In this document: positions 1 to 8,173 of the stretch, one piece after another
Position numbering within the stretch: position 1 is the stretch's first letter
How the letters are laid out: each line of letters opens with the position of its first letter
From: CAUZWH01 sp965224275
Lineage (GTDB): Bacteria > Pseudomonadota > Alphaproteobacteria > SHVV01
Length of the DNA stretch: 64,000 bases
NCBI GenBank assembly: GCA_965224275.1
Contig: CBDCYR010000011.1
Span: forward strand, 558,001 to 622,000
Direction: 5' to 3'
The notes under the pieces: generated by a model
The model's database searches: none
The model's input: the letters and a program-made list of their open reading frames with translations, nothing else
Told to the model about the DNA's origin: nothing
Translations under genes and position numbers: made by a program

Positions 1-8
1 GCTCGCGT

Positions 9-443
9 TTAGTCGTCGCTCGGCTTGTTCGTTCGCAATCTTTTGATAGCGCCGCGCTGGGTTTTCGAATCGAGCCGCCGCTTGCGCGAGCCCAAGGTGC
101 GGCGAGTTGGCTTTCGGGCGACGATCGGGCGGGCCGCCTTTTTCAAGAGTTCCGTTAGCCGTGCGACCGCGTCGCCACGGTTTTGTTCCTGGGTGCGATA
201 GCGTGCCGCGGTGATCACGATAACGCCGTCTTTGGTGAGCCGGCGGCCGGCGAGGCGTTCGGCCCGGGCGCGCACATCGTCGGGCAATGACCGCGCATGC
301 CGCAGATCGAACCGAAGCTGGACCGCGGTCGACACTTTGTTGACGTTCTGCCCACCCGGCCCGGATGAACGCACAAACGTTTCCTCGATGTCGCTGGGAT
401 CGAGGGTGATCTGGTCGGTAATTATGATCGGGCGGGCGGGCAT
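9..443 (-). CDS. arfB: Alternative ribosome-rescue factor / peptidyl-tRNA hydrolase ArfB
   Basis: This 144-residue protein has the class I release-factor catalytic loop: residues about 24-35 read RSSGPGGQNVNK, with the GGQ tripeptide that enters the peptidyl-transferase centre. The C-terminal third is rich in Lys and Arg (about residues 100-140), as in ArfB/YaeJ, where a basic tail senses the empty mRNA channel of stalled ribosomes. Length matches the ArfB family and is far too short for RF1 or RF2. Known family role: hydrolysis of peptidyl-tRNA on ribosomes stalled without a stop codon, in the cytosol. A diverged copy of its 3' half lies at about 2455-2592 on the same strand. Confidence 0.93.
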   Translation of the reverse strand: MPARPIIITDQITLDPSDIEETFVRSSGPGGQNVNKVSTAVQLRFDLRHARSLPDDVRARAERLAGRRLTKDGVIVITAARYRTQEQNRGDAVARLTELLKKAARPIVARKPTRRTLGSRKRRLDSKTQRGAIKRLRTNKPSDD

Positions 444-530
444 GAGAGGCTCATGGTTCTGTAGGCAGTACGGCGCACGACATCGCCGGCGCTGGTCGAA
501 TAAGGGAGACGCTAGCGATGAGAACAGCGC

Positions 531-1468
531 TTAGAGTCCGACTCGAAACTCTATGTTTGATAACAGTACCTTGCGAGCCGCCTTGTGAGGAGTCGGATGT
601 TGGCGACAAGAATCCATGCCTGTGCGGAGGCGATTGATTTCTCCCAATCCTTGGCCAGTCGACGGCATCGGTTGAGCCAGGCGAAGGTCCTCTCGACGAC
701 CCATCGTCTGGGCAGGAGCTCGAAGCCCTGGGCGGTGTCTGAGCGCTTGATGATCTCGAGCTTCCAGCGGCCGATGTCCTCAAGGGCGCCCTCGAGTTTC
801 GGTCCCGCGTAGGCGGCGTCGGCGAAGAGGTGACGCAGCCGGGGGAAGCGATGACGGATCGATTTGAGGACCTCGGGCGCGCCGTCGCGGTCCTGGATAT
901 CGGCTGCGTGCACGATCAGGCCGACCAGCAGGCCGAGTGTATCGGTGACGATGTGACGCTTGCGGCCCTTGATCTTCTTGCCCGCGTCATAGCCCCGAAC
1001 ACCACCGCTTTCCGTGGTTTTCACGCTCTGGCTGTCGATCACCCCGGCGCTCGGGCCGGCCTCGCGTCCTTCCAGCTCCCGGGCCGCCATGACCAGGTGA
1101 TGGTTGATGCTCTCCAGCAGGCCGTTGGAGCGCCAGTCGTAGAAATAGCGCTGGACCGTGGAAGGCGGAGGGAAGTCGTTCGGCAACATCGCCCACTGGC
1201 AGCCCGTCGAGGCCATGTACATGACCGCATCCATGACATGGCGCAGGTCCGTCGTCCTCGGCCGGCCGATCATCTTGCGCGGCGGCATGAGCGGCGCGAT
1301 CAACGCCCACTCTCGATCCGTCAGGTCGCTTGCGTAGCGCCCGCCACGGCGCTCATAATTCGGGCGAGTGATTTCGGTCCACATGTTGTGCCTCCTCGTT
1401 TGCTTTGACACAACCGAGTAAGCCACAACCGACTGAAATCACTCAACTAGTTTCGGGTTGGCCTCTTA
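531..1468 (-). mobile_element. IS5-family element (IS1031/IS427-like), copy A, intact
   Basis: A 932-bp element spans 534-1465. Its imperfect terminal inverted repeats read GAGTCCGACTCGAAACT at the left and GAGGCCAACCCGAAACT at the right, read inward. It is flanked by a 3-bp duplication TTA (531-533 and 1466-1468), the TNA-type target duplication known for IS1031-like IS5 elements. A copy of the same length sits at 54029-54960 in the opposite orientation, and a decayed copy at 9799-10705. Confidence 0.93.
551..1384 (-). CDS. IS5-family transposase, copy A
   Basis: A single-ORF DDE transposase of 277 residues if started at MWTEITRPNYERR. That ATG has a strong AGGAGG ribosome site just upstream (an upstream in-frame extension beginning MAYSVV is less likely). 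Seen: an N-terminal DUF4096-like segment (DREWALIAPLMPP), the first catalytic Asp in VIDSQSVKTTE, the second in LFADAAYAG, and the C-terminal ERTFAWLNRCRRLAKDWE signature with the catalytic Glu. It differs from copy C at a single residue (PRKM instead of PRKK), so transposition was recent. No sign of programmed frameshifting. Confidence 0.95.
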   Translation of the reverse strand: MWTEITRPNYERRGGRYASDLTDREWALIAPLMPPRKMIGRPRTTDLRHVMDAVMYMASTGCQWAMLPNDFPPPSTVQRYFYDWRSNGLLESINHHLVMAARELEGREAGPSAGVIDSQSVKTTESGGVRGYDAGKKIKGRKRHIVTDTLGLLVGLIVHAADIQDRDGAPEVLKSIRHRFPRLRHLFADAAYAGPKLEGALEDIGRWKLEIIKRSDTAQGFELLPRRWVVERTFAWLNRCRRLAKDWEKSIASAQAWILVANIRLLTRRLARYCYQT

Positions 1469-1671
1469 CACATTATCCTTCGCCGTTCGTTCAATTGACG
1501 GCGCTTTTCGAGCCAGCAGTTCCTTGAGTGTGCCTCAGGGAGGGCACGGCGAAAGGCTTCAATTTCAACGCAGCGCCCCTCTACCTCCAACAGCCTTTGG
1601 TATAGCCAAAGATCGCAGTCAACATTAGGAGTTTCGAACCCGGCGAGACGGCGGTTAGGTTCTACCAGCAC
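1447..1671 (-). CDS. Small hypothetical ORF whose 3' end runs into IS copy A
   Basis: A 74-residue ORF, acidic then basic, with no recognised domain. Its last codons lie inside the IS5-type element. Removing the element and one TTA copy would leave a slightly different short C-terminus ending at a nearby TAG. It is divergent from the acetyltransferase gene at 1710. It may be a genuine small gene clipped by the insertion or simply an open frame in GC-rich DNA; nothing in the sequence decides. Confidence 0.25.
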   Translation of the reverse strand: MLVEPNRRLAGFETPNVDCDLWLYQRLLEVEGRCVEIEAFRRALPEAHSRNCWLEKRRQLNERRRIMCKRPTRN

Positions 1672-1709
1672 TCGAGAGTTTATACGCGAGACTGAAGGCG
1701 CGCCGTACG

Positions 1710-2276
1710 ATGAAATTGCCCGTTTTCTCCACAGAACGGCTCATGCTTAGGGAGGTTCTTGAGGACGATATACCTTCCTACGCAAAGTACTTCGTCGACT
1801 ACGAAGTGATTCGGCACCTATCGGGCGCGAATGTCCCTTGGCCTTATCCCGAAAACGGAGTTCGCGACTATGTCGTCAACGAGATTATTCCCAAACAGGG
1901 CGACGATAATTGGGTCTGGGGAATCTTCCTTCTCAGCAATCCGGATGAGCTCATTGGCATCATCGATCTTTGGCGACCGGGAAGGCCGGAGAACCGCGGT
2001 TTTTGGTTAGGCCGGAAATTCTGGGGCAGGGGGATCATGCCCGAAGCCCTTGTGCCAATAACAAACCACGCCTTCGACGACCTTGGGTTTGATTCGCTTG
2101 TTCTCAGCAATGCAAAAGGCAATATCCGCTCACGCCGCATCAAGGAAAAAGCCGGGGCACGTCTGTTGCGAATCGAACCGGGTTATTACGTCGATCCCAA
2201 CCTGCGCGAGTGCGAGATCTGGTTACTTACGAAAGAGGTTTGGAAAACGCACGAGGGCGGAGTCCGGCATGAGTGA
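1710..2276 (+). CDS. GNAT-family N-acetyltransferase (RimJ/RimL-like)
   Basis: A 188-residue protein with the RimJ/RimL layout. The N-terminus TERLMLREVLEDDIPSYAKYF is the usual first strand and helix. The acetyl-CoA site follows at GFWLGRKFWGRGIMPEAL, a form of the Q/R-x-x-G-x-G/A loop. Then comes NIRSRRIKEKAGA, the typical N-x-x-S-x-x-x-x-x-K-x-G motif near the C-terminus. Family role: transfer of acetyl from acetyl-CoA to an amine, often a protein N-terminus or a small toxic amine; the substrate here is unknown. It stands alone between IS copy A and gene remnants and uses fewer GC-rich codons than its neighbours, which fits transfer. Confidence 0.85.
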   Translation: MKLPVFSTERLMLREVLEDDIPSYAKYFVDYEVIRHLSGANVPWPYPENGVRDYVVNEIIPKQGDDNWVWGIFLLSNPDELIGIIDLWRPGRPENRGFWLGRKFWGRGIMPEALVPITNHAFDDLGFDSLVLSNAKGNIRSRRIKEKAGARLLRIEPGYYVDPNLRECEIWLLTKEVWKTHEGGVRHE

Positions 2277-2299
2277 AAGGGTGAAAGCACCAGTTCAGC

Positions 2300-2455
2300 A
2301 GTCGCACCGAGCGCTGGAATTCAACTTCTTCAGCCACTACAAACGCCGCCACGAACCTCCGATTGGTACGAGATGCGGGTTTAGAAATTCACCATCAAGA
2401 GATTGTGGTTCGAGACGAAGAAAACGAATATGCACGTTTCTTGTGGGTGGCGGCA
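2300..2455 (+). pseudogene. Remnant of a class I SAM methyltransferase, C-terminal piece with frameshift
   Basis: One frame gives LRLVRDAGLEIHHQEIVV followed by a stretch ending ARFLWVAA, which resembles the C-terminal strands of small class I methyltransferases (pattern SHxDxxTNxRLxxxAGF). The expected preceding residues, NFFSHY, lie in another frame, so about two bases are missing near 2340. No N-terminal SAM-binding glycine loop is present. The remnant runs straight into the arfB fragment, so this stretch is a junction of broken genes. Identification rests on pattern resemblance only. Confidence 0.45.
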
Positions 2456-2592
2456 CCGCGTTGGGTTTTCGAATCGAGTCGTCGTTTGCGCGAGCCCAGG
2501 GGTGCGGCGAGTTGGCTTTCGGACGACGATCGGGCGGGCCGCCTTTTTCGAGAGTTCCGTTGGCCGTGCGACGGCGTCGTAACGGTTTGTTT
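2455..2592 (-). pseudogene. Second, truncated copy of the 3' half of arfB
   Basis: About 138 bases here match 53-186 of this window at high identity; for example, gagttggctttcgg and gatcgggcgggccgcc occur in both. This covers only the basic C-terminal part of ArfB. It lacks the GGQ loop and cannot be functional. The two copies have the same orientation and bracket IS copy A, the acetyltransferase gene and the methyltransferase remnant. Confidence 0.85.
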
Positions 2593-2645
2593 GACGCGAC
2601 CGGTGTCGCCCTAACGTAGAGCTGCTCGGCGGCGGTACACAAGGG

Positions 2646-3965
2646 TTAGCCCATCAAACCCGGCAGGTAGAGCGCAAGAGCTGGGAAGGCGATCAGCAGG
2701 GCCAGCAGGATAATGTCGCAAACCAGAAACGGCACCGCCGCCAACGCCACCTCGCCCAGCGTGGTGCCACGTGGTGCCACCCCCATCATGACGAACAGCA
2801 GGAGTCCGAAGGGCGGTGTGAGCGCGCTCATTTCCAGCGACAGCAGGACGACGAGTCCGAACCAGACGGGATCGAAGCCCAGCGTCAGTGCGAGCGGCAC
2901 GAAGATCGGCAGCGTCAGCATCATCTGTGAGACTTGATCGATGAACATGCCGAGAAACAGCAGGACGGCGAACATGATCAACAGCATTGCCAGCGGCGCC
3001 AGCGCAAACTCGGTCGCCCATGCGATCAGGCCTGAAGTGGCTCCCGCGAACGCCATGATTTGGCTGAAGGTGAGTGAGCCGAGGATGATCGTGAAGACCA
3101 TGACCGTTACCTTCAAGCTGCCTTCCATGGATTTGACCACCGCGCGCCAGCTCAATCCACGAAACAGGGCCGCCAGGATGAGGATGCCAAGGACGCCGAA
3201 CGCGGCAGCCTCGGTGGGCGTGGCAATGCCAAGCAGAATGAACCCGATGACGAAGAAGACGACGATGCCGGTCGGCAGAATATGGGTGATCACGAGCCAG
3301 AGCTTGGCCGGGAGCGAGATCGGCTCAACCTCGTATTGTGGTGCCGCGCTTGGGTCGATCCTGACGTGGGCGAAGATGTAAATGAAAAACATGCTGGCCA
3401 GGACCAAGCCAGGCACGACGCCGGCGATCAGCAACGACCCGATATTGATGTTGGCGAGGCTGCCGAGGAGAACCGCGAGCGCCGAGGGGGGAATGATGAT
3501 GGCGAGTCCGCCGGTGCCCATGATCGGGCCCATGGAAATGTGTTTCTTGTAGCCGCGCCGCTCCATATCGGGCATCAGCATCGCGCCCATCATCGCCGTG
3601 CTCGCCATGCTCGAACCGGATAGGGCGGCGAAGGTCGTACCGCCGGCGACGGTCACGTAACACAGCCGGCCCGGGACACGGCCGAACAGTCGGTCGAAGG
3701 CATCGAACACCTTGACCGATACACCGGTGTGGAAGAACAGTTCGCCCATCATGATGAAGAGCGGCACCGGGACCAGGATGAAACTGCTGATCGATCGGGT
3801 TCCATTGGATACCAGCTGCTCGATCCCGACGAATCCGCCCATGAAGATCAGCACGCCGACAATATTGGAGACCAGGAAGGCGAAGGCGACCGGTAGCCCG
3901 ATCGCCATCAAACCAACCACCATACCGAGCATCAGGAAGATGACTTCGTACCAGGGCAAGCTCAC
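2646..3965 (-). CDS. dctM: TRAP transporter large permease (DctM)
   Basis: The 439 residues are almost entirely hydrophobic, consistent with about 12 transmembrane helices of the DctM family. Recognisable landmarks are the N-terminal VGLMAIGLPVAFAFL, LVPVPLFIMMGELFFHTG, and ALSGSSMASTAMMGAML, which corresponds to the conserved substrate-path loop. Its start overlaps the stop of dctQ by 4 bases, so the two are likely translationally coupled. With DctQ and DctP it forms a Na+-coupled uptake system for organic anions in the inner membrane. The solute cannot be read from sequence; the wider neighbourhood hints at a carboxylate or aromatic acid. Confidence 0.95.
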   Translation of the reverse strand: MSLPWYEVIFLMLGMVVGLMAIGLPVAFAFLVSNIVGVLIFMGGFVGIEQLVSNGTRSISSFILVPVPLFIMMGELFFHTGVSVKVFDAFDRLFGRVPGRLCYVTVAGGTTFAALSGSSMASTAMMGAMLMPDMERRGYKKHISMGPIMGTGGLAIIIPPSALAVLLGSLANINIGSLLIAGVVPGLVLASMFFIYIFAHVRIDPSAAPQYEVEPISLPAKLWLVITHILPTGIVVFFVIGFILLGIATPTEAAAFGVLGILILAALFRGLSWRAVVKSMEGSLKVTVMVFTIILGSLTFSQIMAFAGATSGLIAWATEFALAPLAMLLIMFAVLLFLGMFIDQVSQMMLTLPIFVPLALTLGFDPVWFGLVVLLSLEMSALTPPFGLLLFVMMGVAPRGTTLGEVALAAVPFLVCDIILLALLIAFPALALYLPGLMG

Positions 3966-4489
3966 AACCCCTTGTCGCGGTCGGCGGCGCCACTGAGCAG
4001 CGTGTCACTGCCGAAGAGGAAGCGCGCGAACTCGATCGCCAGCAGCAGGAAACCCACCGGCATGGTGACGTAGACCAGCCAGCGGGGCATATCGAATGAC
4101 CGAACGTCAAAGCCGGTAATCGTCACCGCGATTTTCAAAGAGACACCGGCGATAAGGAGGCAACTGATCGCACCGATCAGCATCGCGAGCTTGCCAACGA
4201 CACGGCTTAGCTTCGGCGGCAGTGCCGAGGTGACGGTCGTGATGACGACGTGTCCCTTGTGGTGCAACAGCCACGGAGCGCCCAACGTGGTTACATAGAG
4301 CAGAGCGTATTCGGTGGAGGAAAGGGTCCAAAACGGTGGTTGAAGGCCCACCGTGCGCAATGTGACGTCATAGACGATGGCAACAAAGACAAACGCCAGC
4401 AAGGCGCCGGCGATGACCGCCAGCGCCATCACCACGTTGTCATAAGTACGGACCAGCCGATCCACGATTGTGGCAATTCCGGCCCACAA
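3962..4489 (-). CDS. dctQ: TRAP transporter small permease (DctQ)
   Basis: A 175-residue membrane protein with four predicted helices, the usual DctQ layout. The first helix is VVMALAVIAGALLAFVFVAI; PPFWTLSSTEYALLYVTTLG and the following HKGHVVITTV are typical family segments. It sits 9 bases downstream of dctP and overlaps dctM by 4 bases, the standard dctPQM order. Family role: the small integral subunit that stabilises the DctM permease. Confidence 0.93.
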   Translation of the reverse strand: MWAGIATIVDRLVRTYDNVVMALAVIAGALLAFVFVAIVYDVTLRTVGLQPPFWTLSSTEYALLYVTTLGAPWLLHHKGHVVITTVTSALPPKLSRVVGKLAMLIGAISCLLIAGVSLKIAVTITGFDVRSFDMPRWLVYVTMPVGFLLLAIEFARFLFGSDTLLSGAADRDKGL

Positions 4490-4498
4490 CCGCGCCGG

Positions 4499-5500
4499 CT
4501 ACTCCTTCCAGAACTTGGCTTTGAACGCCGCTACCTCGGAGGCGGGAACGTGCTTGCCGAGGCTTTCCCAAAGCCCATCATAGGCGGCCGATACGAACTC
4601 GCTGGCTTCGGCTCCCTGCAAGTGGATGTCCTTCATGCCGGCGGCGCGCAGCTTCTTTTCCTCGCCGGCAGCCATGCTTTTGAAGCGATCGTGGGTTTTG
4701 CGCTCGTGCTTGATCGTCACGTTGTTGAGCAAATCCCGCGCTTCGGGAGAAAGACCTTTCCAGACGTCCAGATTTACGAGGTTGGCGAAATCGCCCTGCC
4801 AGAAGGCTGGGAAGACCCGGTGCTTGATGAATTTTTCCCAGCCGTTCGTGGTTACAGCAATCGTCAACCAGCCGAAACCATCAACCACACCGCGCTCGAA
4901 AGCGGTGTACATCTCAGGCAGGTGCAGATTGATCATCGTGATACCCAACCTGTCGTAGAACGGGCGATAGGGAGCGGTGCCGCGAATCTTCAGGCCCTTC
5001 CAGTCGACGCCCCCGGTCGTCGTCCGCTTGGGATCCATCGTCATGTAGAGGTGGAACGTGTAGCCCGATCCGAAGTAGCCCAAATACTGGGCGTTCGCGC
5101 GTTTGTTGAACGCCTCGTTCAGCATTGCGAGCCCACCGTTGGCGCGCAACTCCATGGCGGAGCGGTTGCTCGCGTTCATTGCCTTGGTCTCAGGAATGTC
5201 ACCGACGAAGTAAGAGGTCGGCCCAAAGTAGAGGTCGACGATGCGTTTTTGCAGCGCACCGAGCTGCTCCTGAACGGGGGTCGCTTCGGGGCCGCCGATG
5301 ATTTTGATCTGGACGACGCCCTTGCCGGTTTCGTTGACCTCCTTAATCAGATTATTGAAAGGGATATTGAGATTATGATTCACAGGAAGCGCAAAAATCG
5401 CTTTGAGCGTCGTCTCTGCCGCCGTCGCGGCGCTGCTGAACGCACTTCCAACGATCCCAAGCCAAGCTGCGAACGCAACCGTTACCAAGATTCTAATCAT
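4499..5500 (-). CDS. dctP: TRAP transporter periplasmic substrate-binding protein (DctP)
   Basis: A 333-residue protein when started at MIRILVTVAFAAWLG, which gives a clean signal peptide ending about ATAAET and a GGGAGG ribosome site close upstream; a longer in-frame extension to about 5686 has no signal peptide and is unlikely. DctP features include VQIKIIGGPEATPVQEQLGA, GLKIRGTAPYRPFYDRLG (with the substrate-carboxylate Arg expected in this region) and MYTAFERGVVDGFGW. Family role: binds an organic acid in the periplasm and hands it to DctQM. An IS256 element sits only 89 bp upstream of the start codon, so the native promoter may be displaced. Confidence 0.94.
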   Translation of the reverse strand: MIRILVTVAFAAWLGIVGSAFSSAATAAETTLKAIFALPVNHNLNIPFNNLIKEVNETGKGVVQIKIIGGPEATPVQEQLGALQKRIVDLYFGPTSYFVGDIPETKAMNASNRSAMELRANGGLAMLNEAFNKRANAQYLGYFGSGYTFHLYMTMDPKRTTTGGVDWKGLKIRGTAPYRPFYDRLGITMINLHLPEMYTAFERGVVDGFGWLTIAVTTNGWEKFIKHRVFPAFWQGDFANLVNLDVWKGLSPEARDLLNNVTIKHERKTHDRFKSMAAGEEKKLRAAGMKDIHLQGAEASEFVSAAYDGLWESLGKHVPASEVAAFKAKFWKE

Positions 5501-5581
5501 TAGAATGCCTCCCTCGGGTTGACGTATTTTCACCCTTTGTACCACGACTCGATGCCTGGTGGTTACGGGCGCGTCGACCGC

Positions 5582-7044
5582 GGCCGCTGGTCGTGTCCCA
5601 GGACGTGGTGTAGGAGTTGTTGGAGCCTCTGTTAGCTGTGGGTAGGCGGCTTGCCGTAGCGACCGCCGAGAGTCTGGCGTAGGCAAGCCGGCTATCCACA
5701 GCGGAGGCCATCGCGGTTCCGGTTTAGGGTTGGGCTAGTGCAAACCAACCTGACCCGAAGGAGAACCACGATGACCCAGGACATGATGACCCTGCGCGCG
5801 CTTTTGGAGAAGAGCTCCGATGCCGATCTGCTTCGCGAGATGATCGGCTTCACGGCCGAGCGGCTGATGGCACTGGAGGTCGAGGGCCTGACCGGCGCCG
5901 CTCACGGCGAGCGCTCGGCGGATCGTATCACCCACCGCAACGGCTACCGCGACCGGTCCTGGGAGACGCGGGCCGGCACGGTCGAGCTGAAGATCCCGAA
6001 GCTGAGGAAGGGGAGCTACTTCCCGGGCTTCCTGGAGCCGCGGCGGATGGCCGAGAAGGCGCTGGCTGCGGTGATCAGGAGGCCTACATCCAGGGCGTGT
6101 CGACCCGCTCGGTCGACGACCTGGTGCAGGCCATGGGCATGTCGGGCGTCTCCAAGAGCCAGGTCTCCAGGCTGTGCGGCGAGATCGACGATAAGGTCAA
6201 CGGCTTCCTCGATCGATCGCTGGAGGGCGACTGGCCCTATCTGTGGCTCGACGCAACCTATGTAAAGGTGCGCGAGGCCGGGCGCATCGTCTCGGTCGCG
6301 GTGACCGTGGCTGTGGCCGTCAACGACCAGGGCCGCCGCGAGGTCCTGGGCATGGCGATCGGCGCGTCTGAGGCCGAGGCCTTCTGGACCGAGTTCCTGC
6401 GCTCGCTGGCCCGGCGCGGGCTGCGCGGCGTGAAGCTGGTGATCTCCGACGACCACAAGGGCCTGAAGGCCGCCGCGACCCGGATCCTCGGCGCCACATG
6501 GCAGCGCTGCCGCGTGCACTTCGCCCGCAACCTGCTGGCCCATGCCGGCCGCCAGGGCCGGCGCGTCGTCTCCGCCTTCGTCGCCACCGCCTTCGCCCAG
6601 GAGGACGCCGACAGCGCGAAGGTCCAGTGGCGCCAGGTCGCCGACCAGCTCAGGCTCAAGGTGCCCAAGCTGGCAGTTCTCATGGACGAAGCCGAGCACG
6701 ACGTCCTCGCCTACATGAGCTTCCCCAGGGAGCACCGCCAGAAATTGCACTCCACAAACCCGATCGAACGGCTCCATGCCGAGGTCAAGCGTCGCACCAA
6801 CGTCGTCGGTATCTTTCCCAACGAAGCCGCCATCACACGGCTCGTCGGCGCCATCCTTCTCGAGCAGAACGACGAGTGGGCCGTCTCAAGGAGATACATG
6901 ACGCTGGAATCCATCGCTCCGCTGAGCGATGATGTCCCCATCACGCTGCCCACCGTGGCAGCCTGAACGTCCCGGCCCTACCCGCCGGGAGCAGCGTAGA
7001 GCGCAACGCTCTTACACCACTCCGCGGGACACGATCCGGCCGCT
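5582..7044 (+). mobile_element. IS256-family element with 7-bp target duplication
   Basis: The ends share the inverted repeat CGTGTCCC then TGGTGTA (left 5593 onward; right read inward from about 7033), which continues as an imperfect match of about 30 bp. The element spans about 5589-7037. GGCCGCT flanks both sides (5582-5588 and 7038-7044), consistent with the 8-9 bp duplication typical of IS256 once one mismatch is allowed. It has landed between the TRAP operon and the HAD-phosphatase gene. Confidence 0.88.
5771..6966 (+). pseudogene. IS256-family (mutator-type) transposase, frameshifted
   Basis: The two open pieces together would make a full-length transposase of about 398 residues. The first piece, from MTQDMMTLRALLEKSS, ends in frame at LAAVI. 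The second resumes at EAYIQGVSTRSVDDLVQAMG in the -1 frame. Restoring one C near 6076 (gtgatcag to gtgatccag) gives the expected family sequence. Catalytic residues are present: Asp in LWLDATYVKV, Asp in ISDDHKGL and Glu in TNPIERLHAEVKRR. IS256 transposases are normally single ORFs, so this is either an inactivating deletion or a base-calling error in a CC run. Confidence 0.9.
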
Positions 7045-7088
7045 GAATCATGCCGTTTCAAGCTGCGGCACATTCGGAGCACCCACTT

Positions 7089-7736
7089 CTATCGGGACAG
7101 CAGTTCCTTGAGGGTTGGGTGACCTAGAAGGCTATCAACGGTTTCGAACAGGCAGATATCCCAACCGGCTGCGCGCGCGACTCCAAGAACTTCCATCCGG
7201 TCGTCGATGAGAAGAGGTCGCTCCGCTTGGGCGATGCCGAGGCTTGTATTGATCCACTCGAAGAACTCTGGCGTCGATTTAAGAAAACCGGATTGCGCGC
7301 TATAAAACATGTCGTTGAAGTAGAGTTTCAGGTCGAGTTCGTTCCACAGATACGCAGCTCGATAGTGCTCCTGTCCGGTAGCAAGAAAAAGCTCTACATC
7401 CTCAAGGCGCTCCAGGCGCCTAACGACGTCCAGCACGGACTGGTCGAGGTGGGAGTCTTTCTCAAACCAATAATCGAGAAACAGCTGCGGCGGATCATGG
7501 AAGCCGACCATAGGAAGTACTCTCGCGAGGGCATCCTTGATATCTAGACGGCCAGCGGCGCACGCGTTGATCAGCGCACCAAATTCGGTTACCGGTTCAC
7601 GAAAGAAAGCGTTCTCAAACGCCTGCCGATCGATCCCAAGATCCTGTTCGATCGTTTCGTCCCAGGGTCGGCGATACTTGGGATTGGAATGCCAGCCCTT
7701 TATCAACACGCCATCGACATCGAAGAAGATCTTCAC
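7089..7736 (-). CDS. HAD-superfamily hydrolase
   Basis: A 215-residue HAD-like protein. Motif I is MKIFFDVDGVLIKGW, with the nucleophilic Asp and the acid/base Asp two residues on. Motif II is the Thr in LFLATGQEH. A late motif with paired Asp is RPLLIDDRMEVLGVARAAGW (motif IV), and a helical cap occupies about residues 20-90. Family role: phosphatase or dehalogenase on a small molecule; this arrangement resembles the phosphoglycolate/haloacid-dehalogenase-like branch, but the substrate is not deducible. It stands alone, convergent with the IS256 element. Confidence 0.85.
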   Translation of the reverse strand: MKIFFDVDGVLIKGWHSNPKYRRPWDETIEQDLGIDRQAFENAFFREPVTEFGALINACAAGRLDIKDALARVLPMVGFHDPPQLFLDYWFEKDSHLDQSVLDVVRRLERLEDVELFLATGQEHYRAAYLWNELDLKLYFNDMFYSAQSGFLKSTPEFFEWINTSLGIAQAERPLLIDDRMEVLGVARAAGWDICLFETVDSLLGHPTLKELLSR

Positions 7737-7786
7737 GGTCTAATCGCCTGGGGTTCATGCGGTCGCAGTTGGCGCTCAGTGCGACC

Positions 7787-7814
7787 AGGGGCCAAGCGAA
7801 TTCGCCAAACCCCT
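7787..7814. repeat. REP-like imperfect palindrome, copy 1
   Basis: A 28-bp palindrome centred on GCGAATTCGC with AGGGG and CCCCT outer arms. It shares its design with 15681-15712. This resembles the GGGGTCAGACGAATTC class of dispersed REP-type palindromes often linked to RAYT transposases. No RAYT gene is seen in this window. Confidence 0.6.
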
Positions 7815-7886
7815 ATGACGCGCGAGGAAGCGCTACCCATTGTGAAGGTGATACTCGGCGAGCTGCTCGAGCAGGGGTTTGAGTGA
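7815..7886 (+). CDS. Possible 23-residue leader peptide or gene remnant
   Basis: The ORF starts at an ATG immediately after the palindrome and reads MTREEALPIVKVILGELLEQ then GFE. Its stop overlaps the GTG of the next small membrane protein gene (GTGA). The last 23 bases recur almost exactly at 8569-8591, before the second lipoprotein gene. It may be a coupling leader or the tail of a lost gene. Confidence 0.3.
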   Translation: MTREEALPIVKVILGELLEQGFE

Positions 7887-8050
7887 ACGTCATTGGGATC
7901 GTCCTTCTGGTGCTTTTTGCAGGCGCGATCCTTTTCGTTCTTGTAGCCTCGAGCCGGGCGTTTAGGTACGGAGGAATGGGGAACTTTGCTGGCGCCGCCA
8001 TGATAGCTTTGGTGGCTGCAGTCCTCGTTTGGCTAGCTTTCGCTGGGTAA
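7883..8050 (+). CDS. Small membrane protein with two predicted helices
   Basis: A 55-residue ORF from a GTG that overlaps the stop of the preceding short ORF. Two hydrophobic stretches, IGIVLLVLFAGAILFVLVAS and AAMIALVAAVLVWLAFAG, are separated by a short basic and glycine-rich loop, giving a hairpin membrane topology. No family is recognised. Codon choice is consistent with coding. It precedes the first lipoprotein gene by about 120 bp on the same strand. Confidence 0.5.
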   Translation: MNVIGIVLLVLFAGAILFVLVASSRAFRYGGMGNFAGAAMIALVAAVLVWLAFAG

Positions 8051-8173
8051 GAACCAACCTCGGGGTCGCGCCGGTGCGCGGAATATCTGCGGACACATCG
8101 GAGTAGGGAATCCACTTGAGTTACTGAGCAACGCTATCGGCCTACGGTGCTGCTGTAATGATAGGAGGCGAGT

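Noticed and set aside
2083..2619. 178-residue plus-strand ORF downstream of the acetyltransferase gene
   Set aside because: It overlaps the acetyltransferase in another frame, then joins parts of a methyltransferase remnant and the antisense of the arfB fragment; it is a composite open frame.
4250..5503. 417-residue plus-strand ORF across dctP/dctQ
   Set aside because: Antisense shadow of the TRAP operon.
6070..6100. Programmed translational frameshift in the IS256 transposase
   Set aside because: IS256 transposases are single ORFs and there is no slippery heptamer or following structure evident; a one-base deletion explains it.
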